Assembly (NCBI RefSeq): GCF_036688685.1
Contig: NZ_JAQQPS010000013.1
Span: forward strand, 62,001-126,000
Direction of reading: 5' to 3'
Source: JALYUM01 sp036688685
Lineage (GTDB): Bacteria; Pseudomonadota; Gammaproteobacteria; Burkholderiales; Burkholderiaceae_D
Length of the DNA stretch: 64,000 nucleotides
Shown: positions 25,774 through 34,339 of the stretch, one piece after another
Numbering within the stretch: the stretch's first letter is position 1
Layout: each line of letters starts with the position of its first letter
Made by a program: the position numbers and the translations under genes
The notes under the pieces: model-generated
What the model was told of the DNA's origin: nothing
The model's input: the letters and a program-made list of their open reading frames with translations, nothing else
Database searches by the model: none

Positions 25774-25787
25774 TTGATCATGATCAA
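25774..25787. promoter_or_regulatory. perfect FNR/ANR box (TTGATCATGATCAA)
   Basis: This exact TTGAT-N4-ATCAA match is a full 14-bp palindrome. On the minus strand its centre is about 41 bases upstream of the start site predicted from a TAGACT -10 (25747-25752), the classic class II activating position for the PhaB-like gene. On the plus strand it lies upstream of a TATAAT (25823-25828) for the universal stress gene, with its centre near -54. Confidence 0.8.
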
Positions 25788-25800
25788 CTCGGACAGTGTG

Positions 25801-25828
25801 TGGACGCGCCGCGCCAACTTCCTATAAT
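25801..25828 (+). promoter_or_regulatory. promoter of the universal stress protein gene
   Basis: TGGACG (25801-25806) and a consensus TATAAT (25823-25828) are 16 bases apart, 30 bases before the ATG. The FNR box lies just upstream. Confidence 0.55.
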
Positions 25829-25857
25829 AAGGTTCACAAATCGATGCGAGGTGCCCC

Positions 25858-26706
25858 ATGGCTTACCAGACTGTCCTTGTCCACCTTGATGTGGATGCCC
25901 ATTGCGCCGCGCGGGTTGGCTGCGCCGCCGGCCTGGTTGCACCAGGCGGTGTGCTGGTCGGGGCCGCGCTGAGCGGCGTGTCGCGGTTGCTGTACCGTGG
26001 CCCGTCCGCGCCGGACAACGACCAGTACCTGGCCCTGCACCTGGCATTCTTGCGCGAACGCGCCAGTACTGCCCTGGCGGCATTCGAGCAGCAATTGAGC
26101 GTGCCCGGCATGCCGGCCTGCGAGGGCAGGCTGGTCGACGATGAAGCGGCCAGCGGCCTTGCGTTGCAGGCGCGCGTGGCCGACCTGCTGGTGCTGAGCC
26201 AGCCGGAAGAACCGGGCGAACTGGTGGTGCAAGTGCTGCCGCATGCCGGCCGGCCGGTGCTGGTGCTGCCGGCGGCATACCGCGCGTCAGGTGACACGCC
26301 GTATTTTCCGCAACGTGTATTGGTGGCGTGGGACGGCAGCCGGGAAGCCGGCCGCGCGCTGGCCAGCGCCCTGCCCTTGGTGCGCCATGCGGATCTGGTG
26401 GAGCTGGTGGTGTGCGAGGCGGAAGCTGCGGGCCGGGTGGCGCGCGACGTGCAAATGGCCGACCCCTTGCCCTGGCTGGCGCGCCATGGCGTGCGTGCGA
26501 CGCTGCAACATCACACGCTCGGTGGCAGCGGCCGCTTCAACCGCAATGTCGTCGGTGAAGCGCTGCTGTCACTGGCAGACGACAGCGCCGCCGACCTGAT
26601 GGTGATGGGGGCCTACTCCCATTCGCGGCTGCGCGAAACCTTCCTGGGCGGCGTGACCCGCACCGTGCTGGCGCACATGCACTTGCCGGTACTGCTGGAG
26701 CATTAA
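25858..26706 (+). CDS. tandem-domain universal stress protein (UspA family)
   Basis: This 282-residue protein is built from two Usp domains. The second keeps the ATP-binding motif MGAYSHSRLRETFLGGVTRT (G-x2-G-x9-G-S/T type); the first is shorter and degenerate. Usp proteins help survival in oxygen limitation, stationary phase and other stress. A perfect FNR/ANR box upstream suggests low-oxygen control. The stop overlaps the convergent stress protein gene in a TTAA. Confidence 0.92.
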   Translation: MAYQTVLVHLDVDAHCAARVGCAAGLVAPGGVLVGAALSGVSRLLYRGPSAPDNDQYLALHLAFLRERASTALAAFEQQLSVPGMPACEGRLVDDEAASGLALQARVADLLVLSQPEEPGELVVQVLPHAGRPVLVLPAAYRASGDTPYFPQRVLVAWDGSREAGRALASALPLVRHADLVELVVCEAEAAGRVARDVQMADPLPWLARHGVRATLQHHTLGGSGRFNRNVVGEALLSLADDSAADLMVMGAYSHSRLRETFLGGVTRTVLAHMHLPVLLEH

Positions 26707-27266
26707 CGAATCACATCGGGCATGCTGGTCGGATCGAAGTCGGCCCAGTCGCCGGCCACGATATTCCCGTTGGCGCGCTCGATCTGGTGTGCGCCAAGGC
26801 CACGCAGGATGTCCACCGCGCGCGCTTCGCCTGTCCGATCGTCGAAAGCGACGGCAATGAGCATGCCGGCCTGACGCGGTTCGCGCATATTCTCGGCGCC
26901 CACGTCGCCTGTCTCATGCTCGCCGCGGTCCTTCATTTTTGAAAAGCTGAACAGCGAACCGACGTGCGCGCCAACCAGTCCGCCCACGATGGCACCGACC
27001 GGGCCGGTAACCGGCGCGGTGGCCGCGCCGACCGCAAGCCCGACCGCGCCACCGGCCACCGCCCCCTGGGCCAGTCCTTCCGGGGTTTCCTTGGCACCGG
27101 GTGAGGTGATGTGGTCGCCGCCGATCGGGCTTTCATTGTGCTGGCCCGCCTCGGTCAAATAAAAGGCGCTGATACGGTCAGGCGTAAACCCCGCGTCGAC
27201 CAAGGCACGTCTTGCCTGTTCTATTTCGTCCTGAAGCTGGAAATGCCCTGCAATGATGGTCGACAT
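26703..27266 (-). CDS. general stress protein with glycine-zipper membrane segment
   Basis: This 187-residue protein starts with MSTIIAGHFQLQDEIEQARR, the pattern of YflT/GS17M-like stress proteins. It has a Gly/Ala-rich zipper (VAGGAVGLAVGAATAP to GAIVGGLVGAHVG, about residues 70-105) likely to insert in membranes. The exact role is unknown. The ATG at 27266 has GGAAGG upstream; longer frames upstream have no support. It lies 77 bases downstream of the MtfA-like gene on the same strand. Confidence 0.82.
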   Translation of the reverse strand: MSTIIAGHFQLQDEIEQARRALVDAGFTPDRISAFYLTEAGQHNESPIGGDHITSPGAKETPEGLAQGAVAGGAVGLAVGAATAPVTGPVGAIVGGLVGAHVGSLFSFSKMKDRGEHETGDVGAENMREPRQAGMLIAVAFDDRTGEARAVDILRGLGAHQIERANGNIVAGDWADFDPTSMPDVIR

Positions 27267-27343
27267 ATGGATTCCTTCCGGTTGGTTATCACGATCATGC
27301 GCCGGGTGTATCGTGTCTTCTGTACGAGACCGCACACTGAGGC

Positions 27344-28207
27344 TCACTGCCAGTGCCCGTGCGAATGCGCCTCGGGCGTGCGCGCCGGTTCGGGCGCCCA
27401 GGCGCGCGGATCGACCCGGTAATACTTCAGGAACTCGCCATACAGCGCCGCGTGGCGCGCCGCCAGCGCCCACGGATGCTCGAAAAAACTCTCGGTTGCC
27501 ACGGCAAAAAATTCGGCCGGGCTGGTCGCGCCATAATGGTCGAGCACGTCGCCCTCGACGCCGCCAAACATGGCGTCGTGGCGCAAGGCGTCGAAATCAT
27601 GCGACAGCACCTGCGACCAGCTGCGGTAGCTTTCCACGCTGCCCAGGTAAGGCGCACCGTTGTTGCTGCCCGATTCACTGTCGAGTTGATGCGCGAACTC
27701 ATGCAGGACGACATTTTGCGCACCGGGTTCGACGTGGCCGCCACGGCGCACGTGCTGCCACGACAGCAGAACCCGGCCGTCGCCCCAGGATTCCCCCAGT
27801 AAACCGCGCGGCGCGTCGTGCACCACGCCGGCCGCATCGACTTCCTTGCGTGGCGCGGTGAATGCGTCGGGGTAGACCAGGATCGTGTCCAGGCCCGGAT
27901 ACACGCGGGTATAGCGGTTCAGCAGCAGCAGGCAAGCCTGGCCGGCGATCGTCACGCGCATTTCCTCGGTGATCAGCAAGCCGGCGCAGCCGACGAAGGT
28001 TTTCTGGTGCAGGAACTGGCGCACCAGCGCCTGCAACTGGGTCTGCAGCGCGGGATCCATTCCCCGATACTGGGCCACATTTTGTTCCAGCACGTCCAGC
28101 GCGGACGCCGGGAGCGGCCTCGACAGGGCCCGGCGCAAGCGCCAGCGAGGCAGCGCCCACCATGCCGCGCCCGCCAGGGCCAGGCCAGCGAGGATCCAGG
28201 CTTCCAT
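27344..28207 (-). CDS. MtfA-like zinc peptidase (M90 family)
   Basis: This 287-residue protein has one N-terminal membrane anchor (residues 3-20) and the zinc-peptidase motif HEFAHQLD (His169, Glu170, His173). Its length and flanking segments match MtfA/YeeI, which in enterobacteria binds the Mlc repressor and has aminopeptidase activity. No Mlc or PTS gene is near, so the target here is unknown. It starts only 4 bases after the peroxiredoxin-glutaredoxin stop and is certainly co-transcribed with it. Confidence 0.9.
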   Translation of the reverse strand: MEAWILAGLALAGAAWWALPRWRLRRALSRPLPASALDVLEQNVAQYRGMDPALQTQLQALVRQFLHQKTFVGCAGLLITEEMRVTIAGQACLLLLNRYTRVYPGLDTILVYPDAFTAPRKEVDAAGVVHDAPRGLLGESWGDGRVLLSWQHVRRGGHVEPGAQNVVLHEFAHQLDSESGSNNGAPYLGSVESYRSWSQVLSHDFDALRHDAMFGGVEGDVLDHYGATSPAEFFAVATESFFEHPWALAARHAALYGEFLKYYRVDPRAWAPEPARTPEAHSHGHWQ

Positions 28208-28211
28208 ACGC

Positions 28212-28961
28212 TTACGCGGCAGCGTTGCCGAAATGGGCTTCCAGCGCGTCGGCATTGCCGATCAGGCGTCCGCCCTGGAACACTTGCGGCCACGTCATTT
28301 GCCCGGACAGCGCCAGCAGCACACTGGTATTGATTTTTTTATCTTGCGAGATATCGGTGAAGGCAATGCCCCGGTCGTTCAGCAGCGCCTTGGCGCGCGC
28401 GCAATGCGGGCAGCCGGGCTTGGAAAACATCACCACTGGTTCCGGCTTCTTCGCTTGCGGGTTGATGTAGGCCAGCATGGTATCGGCATCCGATACTTCG
28501 AACGGATCGCCCTCCTGGTCCGGCTCGATGAACACCTTGGCAATAATGCCATCCTTGACCAGCATCGAATAGCGCCACGAGCGCATGCCAAAACCCAGGT
28601 CACTTTTGTCGACCAGCAGCCCCATGCCCCTGGTGAATTCGCCGTTGCCATCTGGAATTACCGTGATGTTGTCCGCTTCCTGACCCGCCTTCCACTCGTT
28701 CATCACGAAGGCGTCGTTGACCGACATGCAGATGATGTCGTCGACCTGGTTTTGCCTGAACACGGGCGCCAGTTCGTTGTAACCAGGCAAATGGGTCGAC
28801 GAGCAGGTGGGCGTGTAGGCGCCGGGTAGCGAAAACAGCACCACGGTGCGGCCCTTGAACAGCGCGTCGCTGGTGATGTCGCGCCAGCAGTCGTCGGGAC
28901 GGGCCTTGAACGTGACTTGCGGGACTGCTTTGCCTTCCAGCGATGCGGCGCTTGGTAGCAT
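28212..28961 (-). CDS. peroxiredoxin-glutaredoxin fusion protein
   Basis: This 249-residue protein joins a Prx5-type peroxiredoxin (residues 1-165; peroxidatic Cys in YTPTCSSTHLPGY) to a glutaredoxin domain (residues 172-245; active site GCPHCARAK). Such hybrids reduce hydrogen and alkyl peroxides with glutathione and need no separate reductant protein. It is the first gene of a unit with mtfA (4-base gap). Confidence 0.95.
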   Translation of the reverse strand: MLPSAASLEGKAVPQVTFKARPDDCWRDITSDALFKGRTVVLFSLPGAYTPTCSSTHLPGYNELAPVFRQNQVDDIICMSVNDAFVMNEWKAGQEADNITVIPDGNGEFTRGMGLLVDKSDLGFGMRSWRYSMLVKDGIIAKVFIEPDQEGDPFEVSDADTMLAYINPQAKKPEPVVMFSKPGCPHCARAKALLNDRGIAFTDISQDKKINTSVLLALSGQMTWPQVFQGGRLIGNADALEAHFGNAAA

Positions 28962-29073
28962 GGGGACTCCTGGATAAGTTGATTGAGCGGGTTAGATCAT
29001 GCTGCTTGGCATGCAAATGGGAGCAGTTGCCGTCTTTTCAATGCTTGGCGCGCGCACCACGCCCCCGAAATGC

Positions 29074-29101
29074 AAAAAGCCGCTGCGAGGGCGCAGCGGC
29101 T
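29074..29101 (-). terminator. rho-independent terminator of the winged-helix gene
   Basis: Read on the minus strand, a perfect 10-bp stem (AGCCGCTGCG / CGCAGCGGCT) with a 4-base loop is followed by TTTTT. It closes the gene at 29136-29741. Confidence 0.85.
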
Positions 29102-29135
29102 GACGGTACCTGGCGCGGACCGCGCCGGTAAGGCC

Positions 29136-29741
29136 TTATTTGACTTGCGGCTGTCCTGGCGCCGGGCCGAACAAGGCGGCGACCAGTGGGTCACGCGCCA
29201 CCGGGCTGCGATTGACGCGGATGGCGTAGTGCGTGTCATCGGCCAGGATGTGGAAGTGACGGCCGGTGCCTGCCATGCTTTGCTCGCGCAGCCCCGGACG
29301 TTCCTTGCGCGGCGCTGCACCTTCGCGTTTTGGCTGGCAAATGGCGGCCAGGAAAGCTTTGACACGGTCCGGATCGGGCGAAATCTGGTACACAGCCTTG
29401 CCCAGGTAGGTGGCGGTACCTTCGATGTAGCGCGCCAGTTCGATCACGCCTGCTTCGCGCAGGTCGCGGATGTACTTGCGTGCGCCGGATGGCGAGAACT
29501 TGAGGAACCAGGCTATCTCGTCGGCCAGCATTTCGTGGGTCGACAATTCACCGATCAGCTTTTGCATATTTTCAATGCGGCGCTGGGTGGCCGACGTGGA
29601 GCGCACGCGCTCGATCGGTGCCATCGAAATCGGCGCGCGCTCTGCAGGTTGCGGCGCAATGCGTTCAATCAGCGTGGATTTGTTCGAGGAGTGCCCTGTC
29701 AGTTCGGTTTGCACAGCGTTAAAGTGGGTCGTGGCTTGCAT
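29136..29741 (-). CDS. putative winged-helix DNA-binding regulator
   Basis: This 201-residue protein has a helix-turn-helix/winged-helix pattern in its middle (MLADEIAWFLKFSPSGARKY and then IRDLREAGVIEL). The N-terminus is disordered and Thr/Pro-rich, and the C-terminus is basic. No ligand domain is seen. The ATG at 29741 has AGGAG at the right spacing; the longer upstream frame has no such support. It is probably monocistronic, since it has its own terminator. Confidence 0.72.
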   Translation of the reverse strand: MQATTHFNAVQTELTGHSSNKSTLIERIAPQPAERAPISMAPIERVRSTSATQRRIENMQKLIGELSTHEMLADEIAWFLKFSPSGARKYIRDLREAGVIELARYIEGTATYLGKAVYQISPDPDRVKAFLAAICQPKREGAAPRKERPGLREQSMAGTGRHFHILADDTHYAIRVNRSPVARDPLVAALFGPAPGQPQVK

Positions 29742-30030
29742 TTGAATTACTCCTGGAAAGAGAATGACGGTGTCGCTGGGACCGCTGAAAGTGTTTGACG
29801 CTGTCAACACCTCGCAGTTCCCCTTAACTTGACGCTAGATTGCCTGTCTCAAGGTATTCGTTCTGTGCGCCAACCCACACTCAAGAACAACTCAAGGCTT
29901 TGTCCCACGTTCAAAACAGTTATGTGCAGCAACGTACAGAGAAAGTATTGACGATGGTTTAAGGTGCAGTTGTTCGCCGGCCCGCCGCAACATGGCGGGG
30001 CCAACTATCCAAACACCAAGAGGAGTCCAC

Positions 30031-30294
30031 ATGAAAACTACCGTCATCGCTGCCTTGCTGGCTGTCGCCGCCCTGAGCGCTTGCACCAAGACCGAAAAGA
30101 CCACCACCGTCACCACACCGGCTGAAACGCCGGCGCCAGTGGTGGTCGAAAAAACCATTGAAGTGCCGGTGCCAGTCGCCGTGCCAGGTCCTGCCGGCCC
30201 AGCCGGAGAAAAAGGCGATATGGGCGCCACCGGCAAGCAAGGCGATACCGTCGTCGTGGTGCCGGATGCAAGCGCACCAGCGCCGGCAAAATAA
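30031..30294 (+). CDS. small lipoprotein with collagen-like repeats
   Basis: This 87-residue protein has a lipobox (ALSAC, Cys18), a Thr/Lys/Val-rich and Pro/Val-rich stalk, and six Gly-X-Y triplets (GPAGPAGEKGDMGATGKQGD). It ends in a Pro/Ala tail. Collagen-like triplets form trimeric rods in bacterial surface proteins, but six triplets is short and would need the stalk or other factors for stability. AAGAGGAG precedes the ATG, and a terminator follows immediately. Confidence 0.85.
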   Translation: MKTTVIAALLAVAALSACTKTEKTTTVTTPAETPAPVVVEKTIEVPVPVAVPGPAGPAGEKGDMGATGKQGDTVVVVPDASAPAPAK

Positions 30295-30316
30295 GTTCCG
30301 CAGTCACCATGCGCGG

Positions 30317-30346
30317 GCCGCCGGATGATTCCGGCGGCTTTTTTTT
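30317..30346 (+). terminator. rho-independent terminator of the collagen-like lipoprotein gene
   Basis: A 9-bp stem (GCCGCCGGA / TCCGGCGGC) with a 4-base loop is followed by a run of eight T. Confidence 0.9.
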
Positions 30347-30384
30347 GCCTCATTTAGTTGTAAAAACCATACAGAAACTTTCTA

Positions 30385-30400
30385 GGTGCGCTAGCGCACC
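30385..30400. promoter_or_regulatory. 16-bp palindrome GGTGCGCTAGCGCACC upstream of ompA-like gene
   Basis: This perfect palindrome lies 102 bases before the OmpA-like ATG in otherwise AT-rich DNA. A similar GTGCG-N4-CGCAC dyad lies upstream of the glycine-zipper gene at 35118. Confidence 0.45.
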
Positions 30401-30501
30401 GACCAGCAGGAACCTTCGCTTGTATTCTTCATTCCAACATCACTGTCGAATGCATGCGATGTTATCAATTACGAAAATCTATTAACCTCTGGGAGTAACA
30501 A

Positions 30502-31530
30502 GTGAACAATACGAAGAAAATCGCCGTGGCTGTTGCCATGCTGTGCGCGTCAGGCGCCACGCTGGCGCAAGAAATCAATCCGTCCTGGTATATCCAGCCT
30601 AGCGTCGTGGGCATGAAAGCCGACAGCGCTTTCGGCGTGGATGGCCATGACGTCGGCGGCGGTTTGAAATTCGGTAAGCCACTTTCGCCGCTGTTCGACG
30701 TTCAGGTCGGCGCGACCCACGTCAAGTCCGATAGCAATGGCAACAGCTACAAGCAAACCACGCTGGGCGTGGATGGCTTGCTGATGTTCTCGCGCTCGAA
30801 CTTCCGTCCATTCCTGCTGGTCGGTGTCGGCATCGAAAACGACAAAATGTCGACTCCCCTGCGTCGCGCGTCGGGCACCTCGCCTTACGTCACCGCCGGC
30901 CTGGGTTTCCAGCTTGGCCTGTCCGACCGCTGGTCGATGCAAGCCGATTACCGCACGGTGCAAGGTCACCTGCGTAACGACGAGGACTTCGGCTTCAAGC
31001 GTTCGAACAATAAATACCTGACGGTTGGCTTCAACTACGCCTTCAACTCGCCACCAGTGGCCGCCGTTGCACCAGCGCCAACCCCAGTGGCCGTGGTGGA
31101 AGCGCCACCGGCACCAATGCCACCACCGCCACCACCACCGCCAGCACGTTTCGAAAAAGTGACGATGTCGGCGACGGAACTGTTCGAATTCGACAAAGCG
31201 GTGCTGCGTGCGCCACAGCCGAAGCTGGACGAAATCGCTGCAGCGCTGCAAGCCGACATGAGCATCACCGACATCGACGTCACCGGCTACACCGACCGTC
31301 TCGGTTCGGACAAGTACAACCTGGCCCTGTCGGAGCGTCGTGCTGTTGCCGTGCGTGAGTACCTGGTTGCCAAGGGTATCGACGGCAGCCGCCTGAAAGC
31401 AGTCGGCAAAGGCGAATCGAATCCTGTCGTGCAGTGCAACGACAAAAAACGTGCTGACCTGATCGCTTGCCTGGCGCCTAACCGCCGCGTTGAAGTCGAG
31501 CAAATCACCATCGAAAAACGCGTACGCTAA
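30502..31530 (+). CDS. OmpA family outer-membrane protein
   Basis: This 342-residue protein has a signal peptide (cleavage after ..GATLA-QE) and an N-terminal beta-barrel of about 160 residues ending in YLTVGFNYAF. A Pro/Ala-rich hinge (about 185-215) leads to a C-terminal OmpA peptidoglycan-binding domain (LFEFDKAVLRA, VTGYTDRLGSDKYNLALSER, NRRVEVE). It links outer membrane to cell wall. A CNDKKR-LIACLAPNRR insert with two cysteines resembles the OmpA disulfide loop of betaproteobacteria. GGGAG precedes the start. Confidence 0.95.
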   Translation: MNNTKKIAVAVAMLCASGATLAQEINPSWYIQPSVVGMKADSAFGVDGHDVGGGLKFGKPLSPLFDVQVGATHVKSDSNGNSYKQTTLGVDGLLMFSRSNFRPFLLVGVGIENDKMSTPLRRASGTSPYVTAGLGFQLGLSDRWSMQADYRTVQGHLRNDEDFGFKRSNNKYLTVGFNYAFNSPPVAAVAPAPTPVAVVEAPPAPMPPPPPPPPARFEKVTMSATELFEFDKAVLRAPQPKLDEIAAALQADMSITDIDVTGYTDRLGSDKYNLALSERRAVAVREYLVAKGIDGSRLKAVGKGESNPVVQCNDKKRADLIACLAPNRRVEVEQITIEKRVR

Positions 31531-31572
31531 TCGCGCGATTTACTTGCCGCTGTGAGGTGGCAAGTCGAGCTC

Positions 31573-31600
31573 CATAAACGCGCCGCCTGGCGCGTTTATG
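31573..31600. terminator. 12-bp perfect hairpin after the OmpA-like gene
   Basis: CATAAACGCGCC (31573-31584) pairs perfectly with 31589-31600 around a GCCT loop. No T run follows, so it may be a bidirectional or weak terminator or an mRNA 3'-end stabiliser. Confidence 0.6.
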
Positions 31601-31616
31601 CATTTAAAGGAAGAAA

Positions 31617-32534
31617 ATGGTTACACAGGCGACACCCGGCATCCCGCGCAGCAACATCATCCAGGTACTTAAAACATCGGCGACCGAATGGCTCGCACAC
31701 CGCGCCAGCAGCAAAGCCGCCGCTCTCGCGTTTTACACGCTGTTTTCACTGGCGCCGATCCTGGTGCTGGTGATTGCCATTGCCGGCTTTTTTTATGGCG
31801 AAGACGCCGCGCAAGGCCAGTTGCTGAGCGAATTGCGCGGCCTCGTCGGGCAGCAAGGCGCCGAAGCCATCCAGGCGATCCTGGCTGGCGCGCGCAACAA
31901 GGAAGGCGGCATCTGGGCCACCGTCGTGGCCGCCGTGCTGCTCATCGTCGGCGCGACCAGCGCTTTTTCCGAACTCAAGGACAGCCTCGACGAAATCTGG
32001 GGCATGCCGGCGCCGAAAGACGCCAGCTGGTTCGACACGGTACGCACGCGCCTGCTGTCGTTCGGGTTGATCCTGGTGCTGGGCTTCATGCTGATGGTGT
32101 CGCTGGTCGTCAGCGCCGTCATGGCGGTGCTGGAAAATTATTTCAACGGTATCTGGCAGCAAGCCACGGTGCTGCTGGGATGGATCGCATCCGGCATGGG
32201 CTTCCTGGTCATCACCGTCATGTTCGGCGTGATCTACAAATTGCTGCCGCGCGTGCAGCTGTCGTGGCACGATGTGACCATCGGCGCGCTGGGGACGGCG
32301 GCCTTGTTTGCCTTGGGGAAGTTTGCGATCGGCCTGTACATCGGCAACAGCGGCGTGGCCAGCAGCTATGGCGCGGCCGGCTCGATGGTTGCCCTGCTGT
32401 TATGGGTGAATTATTCGGCGCAGATCTTTTTCCTGGGCGCGGAGTTTGCCCGCCAATATGCGCTGCAGCTTGGCAGCTTGCGCGGCAAGCAGGATGCCGA
32501 TATCAGTGCGGCCAAGGTGACGCGCATCCGCTAG
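31617..32534 (+). CDS. YihY/BrkB family inner-membrane protein
   Basis: This 305-residue protein has six hydrophobic segments and the BrkB-family pattern: SSKAAALAFYTLFSLAPILVL at the N-terminus, ATSAFSELKDSLDEIWG in the middle, and SYGAAGSMVALLLWVNYSAQ near the end. The family was once called ribonuclease BN by mistake, and its function (possibly a transporter) is unsettled. The gene is flanked on both sides by 12-bp perfect hairpins. Confidence 0.92.
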   Translation: MVTQATPGIPRSNIIQVLKTSATEWLAHRASSKAAALAFYTLFSLAPILVLVIAIAGFFYGEDAAQGQLLSELRGLVGQQGAEAIQAILAGARNKEGGIWATVVAAVLLIVGATSAFSELKDSLDEIWGMPAPKDASWFDTVRTRLLSFGLILVLGFMLMVSLVVSAVMAVLENYFNGIWQQATVLLGWIASGMGFLVITVMFGVIYKLLPRVQLSWHDVTIGALGTAALFALGKFAIGLYIGNSGVASSYGAAGSMVALLLWVNYSAQIFFLGAEFARQYALQLGSLRGKQDADISAAKVTRIR

Positions 32535-32541
32535 GGTGTCC

Positions 32542-32568
32542 GTAATGTTTGCCACTGGCAAACATTAC
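32542..32568. terminator. 12-bp perfect hairpin between convergent genes
   Basis: GTAATGTTTGCC (32542-32553) pairs perfectly with 32557-32568 around an ACT loop. The hairpin overlaps the stop codon of the minus-strand AI-2E-family gene and follows the BrkB-family stop by 7 bases. It fits a bidirectional terminator without T runs. Confidence 0.6.
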
Positions 32569-33833
32569 TCACCCAGCAGTTCAGCCACCACTTCCATCCC
32601 TTCGATCCGCTCGGCCACCACCTTCAGCACCACCACCACCGGCACGCCCAGCAACAAACCCCACATACCCCACAGCCAGCCCCAGAACAACAGGCTGACA
32701 AACACGGCGGCAGGATTCATTTTCGCGAATTTGCCGGTCATCCAGGTGGTCACCACCATGCCGACCAGCGTCGCCACGGCCATCGACATGCCGGCCACCA
32801 GAAGCACCATGCGCAGCGATTCGAATTGCAAAAACGCGACCGTGCCGGTTGCCGCCGTGATCAGCAAGGGCCCGAAATACGGCATAACGTGGGCCAGACC
32901 AGAAAAAATGGCCCAGGCGCCGGCATTTTCCAGGCCGATCGCGCGCAACGCCACCCACATCAGCAGCGCCAGCAAGGTATTTGTCACGAGCAGCATGAAC
33001 ATGTACTTCTGGATCGACGTATTGATGTCTTCCAGGATGTGCACCGTGACTTTTTTGCGCTTCAGCGACGGGGTCAGCTTGACCAGCTTGCGCTTGAAGG
33101 TATTGCCCGACAGGAGCAGGAAAAAAACCAGAAAGATGACCATCGTGGCCTGCGACAAAAAGGTCGCCAGCCCGACCGAGCCGGCCAGCAGCCAGTCCAT
33201 GATTTTGAAATTGCTGCTGGCAGGCGTGATGATCGGGCGGCGCGCCACCAGGCGCCTTTCGGCGCCGCCGCCAGAGGTCGCATTGGTCGTGGCCTGCTCG
33301 ACTTCGGCGGCGGCTTTCTGGATCTGCTGGATGGTCGACGGACTGCCATCGGTGTTGTCGGTGATGAGTTTGGTGATCTTGTGCGTCAGCGCGGGTAACT
33401 CCTCGAGAATCGAGAAAAACTCCCCCTGCAGGCGCTGGGCAGTCACGGCCATACCCGCCACAATCGCGACCGTGACCAGCGTCGTGCCGATGACACGCTT
33501 GATGCGCCAGCGCTCAAGGAAACTGACCAGGGGATTGAGGGTGTAGGCGATAAAAATGCCGAGCAACAGCGGCACCAGGAATTTTTCGGCCCACTGCAGG
33601 GCAAATACGAGGGCGACAGTGGCCAGGATACCCAGCGACAAGCCTTTGGCGTGCACGTGAATTGGCAGGCGCGGCAAGTGGTCGGCGGCAACCGGCAAGT
33701 CATCGGTAAAAGTATAGGGAACGGCTGGGGGGGCTGGATCGGCAATCCGATCAGCCGGTTCGCGGTAGTCTGCAACTGGAGCGTCAGACGACGCCGTAGA
33801 TGTGGAAACGGAATCTGAACTGGCGAGCTGCAT
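32565..33833 (-). CDS. AI-2E family transporter (PerM-like)
   Basis: This 422-residue membrane protein has a long disordered N-terminus (about 60 residues), then paired N-terminal membrane helices, a soluble central region (about 130-210) and five further helices. The conserved segments include LVPLLLGIFIAYTLNPLV and LAHVMPYFGPLL. The family (TqsA/YdiK/PerM) exports small molecules or ions; few members have a proven link to AI-2. It converges with the BrkB-family gene. Confidence 0.9.
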   Translation of the reverse strand: MQLASSDSVSTSTASSDAPVADYREPADRIADPAPPAVPYTFTDDLPVAADHLPRLPIHVHAKGLSLGILATVALVFALQWAEKFLVPLLLGIFIAYTLNPLVSFLERWRIKRVIGTTLVTVAIVAGMAVTAQRLQGEFFSILEELPALTHKITKLITDNTDGSPSTIQQIQKAAAEVEQATTNATSGGGAERRLVARRPIITPASSNFKIMDWLLAGSVGLATFLSQATMVIFLVFFLLLSGNTFKRKLVKLTPSLKRKKVTVHILEDINTSIQKYMFMLLVTNTLLALLMWVALRAIGLENAGAWAIFSGLAHVMPYFGPLLITAATGTVAFLQFESLRMVLLVAGMSMAVATLVGMVVTTWMTGKFAKMNPAAVFVSLLFWGWLWGMWGLLLGVPVVVVLKVVAERIEGMEVVAELLGE

Positions 33834-33920
33834 GGCGAAGCCTGATGTCGAGGTAAAACGGGATAATGAATGAGGTGAGTGAAACGGTCGATCCGCCGGC
33901 GTGTAGCCGGCTGATCGATC

Positions 33921-33944
33921 GACTGACGCCTTCAGGCATCAGTC
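33921..33944. terminator. hairpin downstream of BON lipoprotein gene
   Basis: GACTGACGCC pairs with GGCATCAGTC (one mismatch) around TTCA. A second GC-rich hairpin lies at about 33889-33917. Together they separate the BON gene from the AI-2E-family gene. Confidence 0.45.
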
Positions 33945-33953
33945 ATACGGCAA

Positions 33954-34268
33954 TTACTTGACGCGAACGTCGTTCTTGACCGATTTTACGCCTTTGACGC
34001 CACGTGCAATTTCAGCAGCTTTGGCTGCATCGGCAGGCTGGGCCACGAAACCGGACAATTGCACCGAACCCTTGAAGGTTTCAACGTTGATTTCCGTTGC
34101 TTTCAGGGTTGGCTCATTGATGATGGCTGCTTTGACTTTGGTGGTGATCACGCTGTCGTCGATGTATTCGCCCGTGCCTTCGCGGGTCGAGGTCGATGCG
34201 CAACCGACGAAGGTGGCAGCCAGGGAAACAGCGAACAGGGCGGTGGCGATACGTTTGGCGATGGTCAT
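33954..34268 (-). CDS. BON-domain lipoprotein
   Basis: This 104-residue protein has a lipobox (FVGC, Cys23) and one BON domain (YIDDSVITTKVKAAI, INVETFKGSVQLSGFV, GVKGVKSVKNDVRVK). BON domains occur in OsmY and bind phospholipid surfaces; members protect the envelope in osmotic stress. It is a close paralogue of the BON lipoprotein at 41883-42194. AAGGAG precedes the ATG. Confidence 0.92.
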   Translation of the reverse strand: MTIAKRIATALFAVSLAATFVGCASTSTREGTGEYIDDSVITTKVKAAIINEPTLKATEINVETFKGSVQLSGFVAQPADAAKAAEIARGVKGVKSVKNDVRVK

Positions 34269-34339
34269 AATAGGCTCCTTGGTTTATAAAAAATAAGTTT
34301 TTACTACAATTACTGCTCGGTCGAGCGTGCCAGTCGGGC

